64,000 nucleotides of DNA from Nematostella vectensis. Taxonomy: Eukaryota > Cnidaria > Anthozoa > Actiniaria > Edwardsiidae. Below the pieces are notes generated by a model. It was not told the origin of the DNA and did no database searches. It saw only the letters and a list, made by a program, of their open reading frames with translations. The stretch is from contig NC_064044.1 of NCBI RefSeq assembly GCF_932526225.1, forward strand, positions 2,177,001 through 2,241,000, read 5' to 3'. Made by a program: the position numbers and the translations under genes. This document shows, piece after piece, positions 60,101 through 64,000 of the stretch (the stretch's first letter is position 1; every line of letters starts with the position of its first letter).

Positions 60101-63100
60101 CTTTCATCAGGAACACCTGTGCAGCCGACACCCTTAGGTGGATGGGGTGCACAGGTGCTTTGGGTGTGGCCCTGAAGATGGCACAGTGACCACAAGATGT
60201 ACCAGAATGAAATTGTATATACTGTAAAAATATGTGAGTAGAAAACAGTCAATAGCCATGGAGTTTTTAGTGTGTTGTACATGTTATACATGTTTTAGGA
60301 TTTACCTAATTACTTACAGTATTTTTTTTAAATAGAATTTTTTACTTGTATAATATTTTATAGAAACTATGTTTATTGACAGTTTGTGGTCATTTTCTTT
60401 GAATTTAAGTCCCCCACATGTACCAAAAGCTCATAAGTCAGTATTAGAGTTTACTAAATTTCATTGTGTCAGGTTCAGAGAGCTATTGAAAGCACTTACC
60501 ATGGCACTGCCCCTTTAAATAGCTGTAAAAAAAAAGAAGAGAAAATAGCTGGAGGGGGTCTCTGTTGGTTTTCTTTTAGTTTTAGTTTTCTTTTATTATT
60601 ATTTTTTTCTGGGGTTGGGGGGTGGGGGAAGGAGGAATTCAGCTTAAAATTGCCCATGGTCAATTCAACCAACTAAGCAACTAGTACAAAAGATGTTGGT
60701 TTTGCAGTCTTTTATTCAATACTTTCAAGGTTATCATGCAATTCTGTAGTTTGACTGGAAATATATACTTTTTTTCTATTCATTTACAGTTCTATATGTA
60801 CAGTGTGACCATAGTCATGATTACAATTATTTATAATAATTTTTACCCACTAACAGAAACCAACTTGACTGCAAAACACTCACTGTAAAGCATAAGATAT
60901 TAGGCATTTCTTTCATGTGGCTGTGAGGTTGACCTGTCAACATCTACAGGGGCCACACTCACCTCGGAATCATAGGGGTCCATAAAAGCAAGGTGTCGCA
61001 GAACCTTTCCCTGCCCTCCTTACCCTCTTTCATCAGGAACACCTGTGCAGCCGACACCCTTAGGTGGATGGGGTGCACAGGTGCTTTGGGTGTGGCCCTG
61101 AAGATGGCACAGTGACCACAAGATGTACCAGAATGAAATTGTATATACTGTAAAAACATGTGAGTAGAAAACAGTCAATAGCCATGGAGTTTTTAGTGTG
61201 TTGTACATGTTATACATGTTTTAGGATTTACCTAATTACTTACAGTATTTTTTTTAAATAGAATTTTTTACTTGTATAATATTTTATAGAAACTATGTTT
61301 ATTGACAGTTTGTGGTCATTTTCTTTGAATTTAAGTCCCCCACATGTACCAAAAGCTCATAAGTCAGTATTAGAGTTTACTAAATTTCATTGTGTCAGGT
61401 TCAGAGAGCTATTGAAAGCACTTACCATGGCACTGCCCCTTTAAATAGCTGTAAAAAAAAAGAAGAGAAAATAGCTGGAGGGGGTCTCTGTTGGTTTTCT
61501 TTTAGTTTTAGTTTTCTTTTATTATTATTTTTTTCTGGGGTTGGGGGGTGGGGGAAGGAGGAATTCAGCTTAAAATTGCCCGTGGTCAATTCAACCAACT
61601 AAGCAACTAGTACAAAAGATGTTGGTTTTGCAGTCTTTTATTCAATACTTTCAAGGTTATCATGCAATTCTGTAGTTTGACTGGAAATATATACTTTTTT
61701 TCTATTCATTTACAGTTCTATATGTACAGTGTGACCATAGTCATGATTACAATTATTTATAATATTTTTTACCCACTAACAGAAACCAACTTGACTGCAA
61801 AACACTCACTGTAAAGCATAAGATATTAGGCATTTCTTTCATGTGGCTGTGAGGTTGACCTGTCAACATCTACAGGGGCCACACTCACCTCGGAATCATA
61901 GGGGTCCATAAAAGCAAGGTGTCGCAGAACCTTTCCCTGCCCTCCTTACCCTCTTTCATCAGGAACACCTGTGCAGCCGACACCCTTAGGTGGATGGGGT
62001 GCACAGGTGCTTTGGGTGTGGCCCTGAAGATGGCACAGTGACCACAAGATGTACCAGAATGAAATTGTATATACTGTAAAAACATGTGAGTAGAAAACAG
62101 TCAATAGCCATGGAGTTTTTAGTGTGTTGTACATGTTATACATGTTTTAGGATTTACCTAGTTACTTACAGTATTTTTTTTAAATAGAATTTTTTACTTG
62201 TATAATATTTTATAGAAACTATGTTTATTGACAGTTTGTGGTCATTTTCTTTGAATTTAAGTCCCCCACATGTACCAAAAGCTCATAAGTCAGTATTAGA
62301 GTTTACTAAATTTCATTGTGTCAGGTTCAGAGAGCTATTGAAAGCACTTACCATGGCACTGCCCCTTTAAATAGCTGTAAAAAAAAGAAGAGAAAATAGC
62401 TGGAGGGGGTCTCTGTTGTTTTTGTTTTAGTTTTAGTTTTCTTTTATTATTATTTTTTTCTGGGGTGGGGGGGTGGGGGAAGGAGGAATTCAGCTTAAAA
62501 TTGCCCGTGGTCAATTCAACCAACTAAGCAACTAGTACAAAAGATGTTGGTTTTGCAGTCTTTTATTCAATACTTTCAAGGTTATCATGCAATTCTGTAG
62601 TTTGACTGGAAATATATACTTTTTTTCTATTCATTTACAGTTCTATATGTACAGTGTGACCATAGTCATGATTACAATTATTTATAATAATTTTTACCCA
62701 CTAACAGAAACCAACTTGACTGCAAAACACTCACTGTAAAGCATAAGATATTAGGCATTTCTTTCATGTGGCTGTGAGGTTGACCTGTCAACATCTACAG
62801 GGGCCACACTCACCTCGGAATCATAGGGGTCCATAAAAGCAAGGTGTCGCAGAACCTTTCCCTGCCCTCCTTACCCTCTTTCATCAGGAACACCTGTGCA
62901 GCCGACACCCTTAGGTGGATGGGGTGCACAGGTGCTTTGGGTGTGGCCCTGAAGATGGCACAGTGACCACAAGATGTACCAGAATGAAATTGTATATACT
63001 GTAAAAACATGTGAGTAGAAAACAGTCAATAGCCATGGAGTTTTTAGTGTGTTGTACATGTTATACATGTTTTAGGATTTACCTAATTACTTACAGTATT

Positions 63101-64000
63101 TTTTTTAAATAGAATTTTTTACTTGTATAATATTTTATAGAAACTATGTTTATTGACAGTTTGTGGTCATTTTCTTTGAATTTAAGTCCCCCACATGTAC
63201 CAAAAGCTCATAAGTCAGTATTAGAGTTTACTAAATTTCATTGTGTCAGGTTCAGAGAGCTATTGAAAGCACTTACCATGGCACTGCCCCTTTAAATAGC
63301 TGTAAAAAAAAGAAGAGAAAAAAGCTGGAGGGGGTCTCTGTTGTTTTTGTTTTAGTTTTAGTTTTCTTTTATTATTATTTTTTTCTGGGGTGGGGGGGTG
63401 GGGGAAGGAGGAATTCAGCTTAAAATTGCCCGTGGTCAATTCAACCAACTAAGCAACTAGTACAAAAGATGTTGGTTTTGCAGTCTTTTATTCAATACTT
63501 TCAAGGTTATCATGCAATTCTGTAGTTTGACTGGAAATATATACTTTTTTTCTATTCATTTACAGTTCTATATGTACAGTGTGACCATAGTCATGATTAC
63601 AATTATTTATAATAATTTTTACCCACTAACAGAAACCAACTTGACTGCAAAACACTCACTGTAAAGCATAAGATATTAGGCATTTCTTTCATGTGGCTGT
63701 GAAGTTGACCTGTCAACATCTACAGGGGCCACACTCACCTCGGAATCATAGGGGTCCATAAAAGCAAGGTGTCGCAGAACCTTTCCCTGCCCTCCTTACC
63801 CTCTTTCATCAGGAACACCTGTGCAGCCGACACCCTTAGGTGGATGGGGTGCACAGGTGCTTTGGGTGTGGCCCTGAAGATGGCACAGTGACCACAAGAT
63901 GTACCAGAATGAAATTGTATATACTGTAAAAACATGTGAGTAGAAAACAGTCAATAGCCATGGAGTTTTTAGTGTGTTGTACATGTTATACATGTTTTAG
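57151..64000. repeat. Macrosatellite array, right part
   Basis: The array resumes in register after the transposon. It contains only S bodies (equivalent points near 57256, 58182, 59107, 60033, 60959, 61885, 62810 and 63735) and runs off the window. Variants seen at 57.7-58.5 kb (GTGGTC instead of ATGGTC, TAATATTTTTTA, CTAGTTAC) recur together near 61.4-62.2 kb, offset about 3,703 bp, which is four S bodies. Confidence 0.96.

Noticed and set aside
1-64000. Satellite as 5S rRNA, snRNA or spliced-leader RNA gene cluster
   Set aside because: I compared the S and L units with the known 5' ends and Sm-site contexts of U1, U2, U4, U5 and U6 and with 5S-type internal boxes and found no convincing match on either strand.

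Overview
The window is eukaryotic DNA, most likely from an invertebrate animal; a cnidarian such as an anemone or coral is my best guess, held with low confidence. The reasons are GT-AG introns, AATAAA poly(A) signals, TTAA-flanked MITEs, a BEN-domain protein and an animal-type CACTA/EnSpm transposase. There is no operon structure and no bacterial gene. About 52 kb of the 64 kb is one macrosatellite and the other 11.6 kb is one transposon inserted into it.

Macrosatellite (1-45546 and 57151-64000). A body of about 926 bp, called S here, occurs 36 times. Eight times the S body is followed by an extra segment of about 2.36 kb, called L (826-3466, 5328-7685, 9538-11907, 13760-16130, 20762-23126, 24980-27344, 29197-31563, 36193-38563). 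Between L segments the S bodies come in runs of 2, 2, 2, 5, 2, 2, 5 and finally about 15. Private variants show higher-order repeats: an S+L dimer of about 4.22 kb, an alternating S dimer of about 1.85 kb, and a block copied 22,433 bp away. L carries the left end of a TTAA-flanked MITE whose right end lies in S, so the short unit looks like a deletion product of the long one. I see no convincing conserved protein gene in the array. The minus strand of each unit does carry a coherent three-exon micro-gene model (start codon, splice sites, stop, poly(A) signal).

Transposon (45547-57150). Its ends start CCCA and finish TGGG, and it is flanked by a 2-bp CA duplication; neighbouring copies of the satellite give the empty site. 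Inside are long subterminal arrays built on TTTACATACC/GGTATGTA, and two divergent genes sharing a 246-bp promoter region. On the plus strand is an intact 959-codon CACTA/EnSpm-like transposase in one exon (53250-56129). On the minus strand is a gene I reconstruct as 13 exons and 461 codons (53003 down to 46879), with an N-terminal module of BEN-family type, a coiled coil and a C-terminal BEN domain. My inference is that the transposase cuts the ends while the BEN protein binds the subterminal repeats, comparable to TNPD/TNPA of plant En/Spm. A 1.27-kb foldback element is nested in one intron of the BEN gene and a 170-bp foldback MITE in another.

The best candidates for something little described are the BEN-partnered CACTA element and the repeated spliced micro-gene of the satellite.
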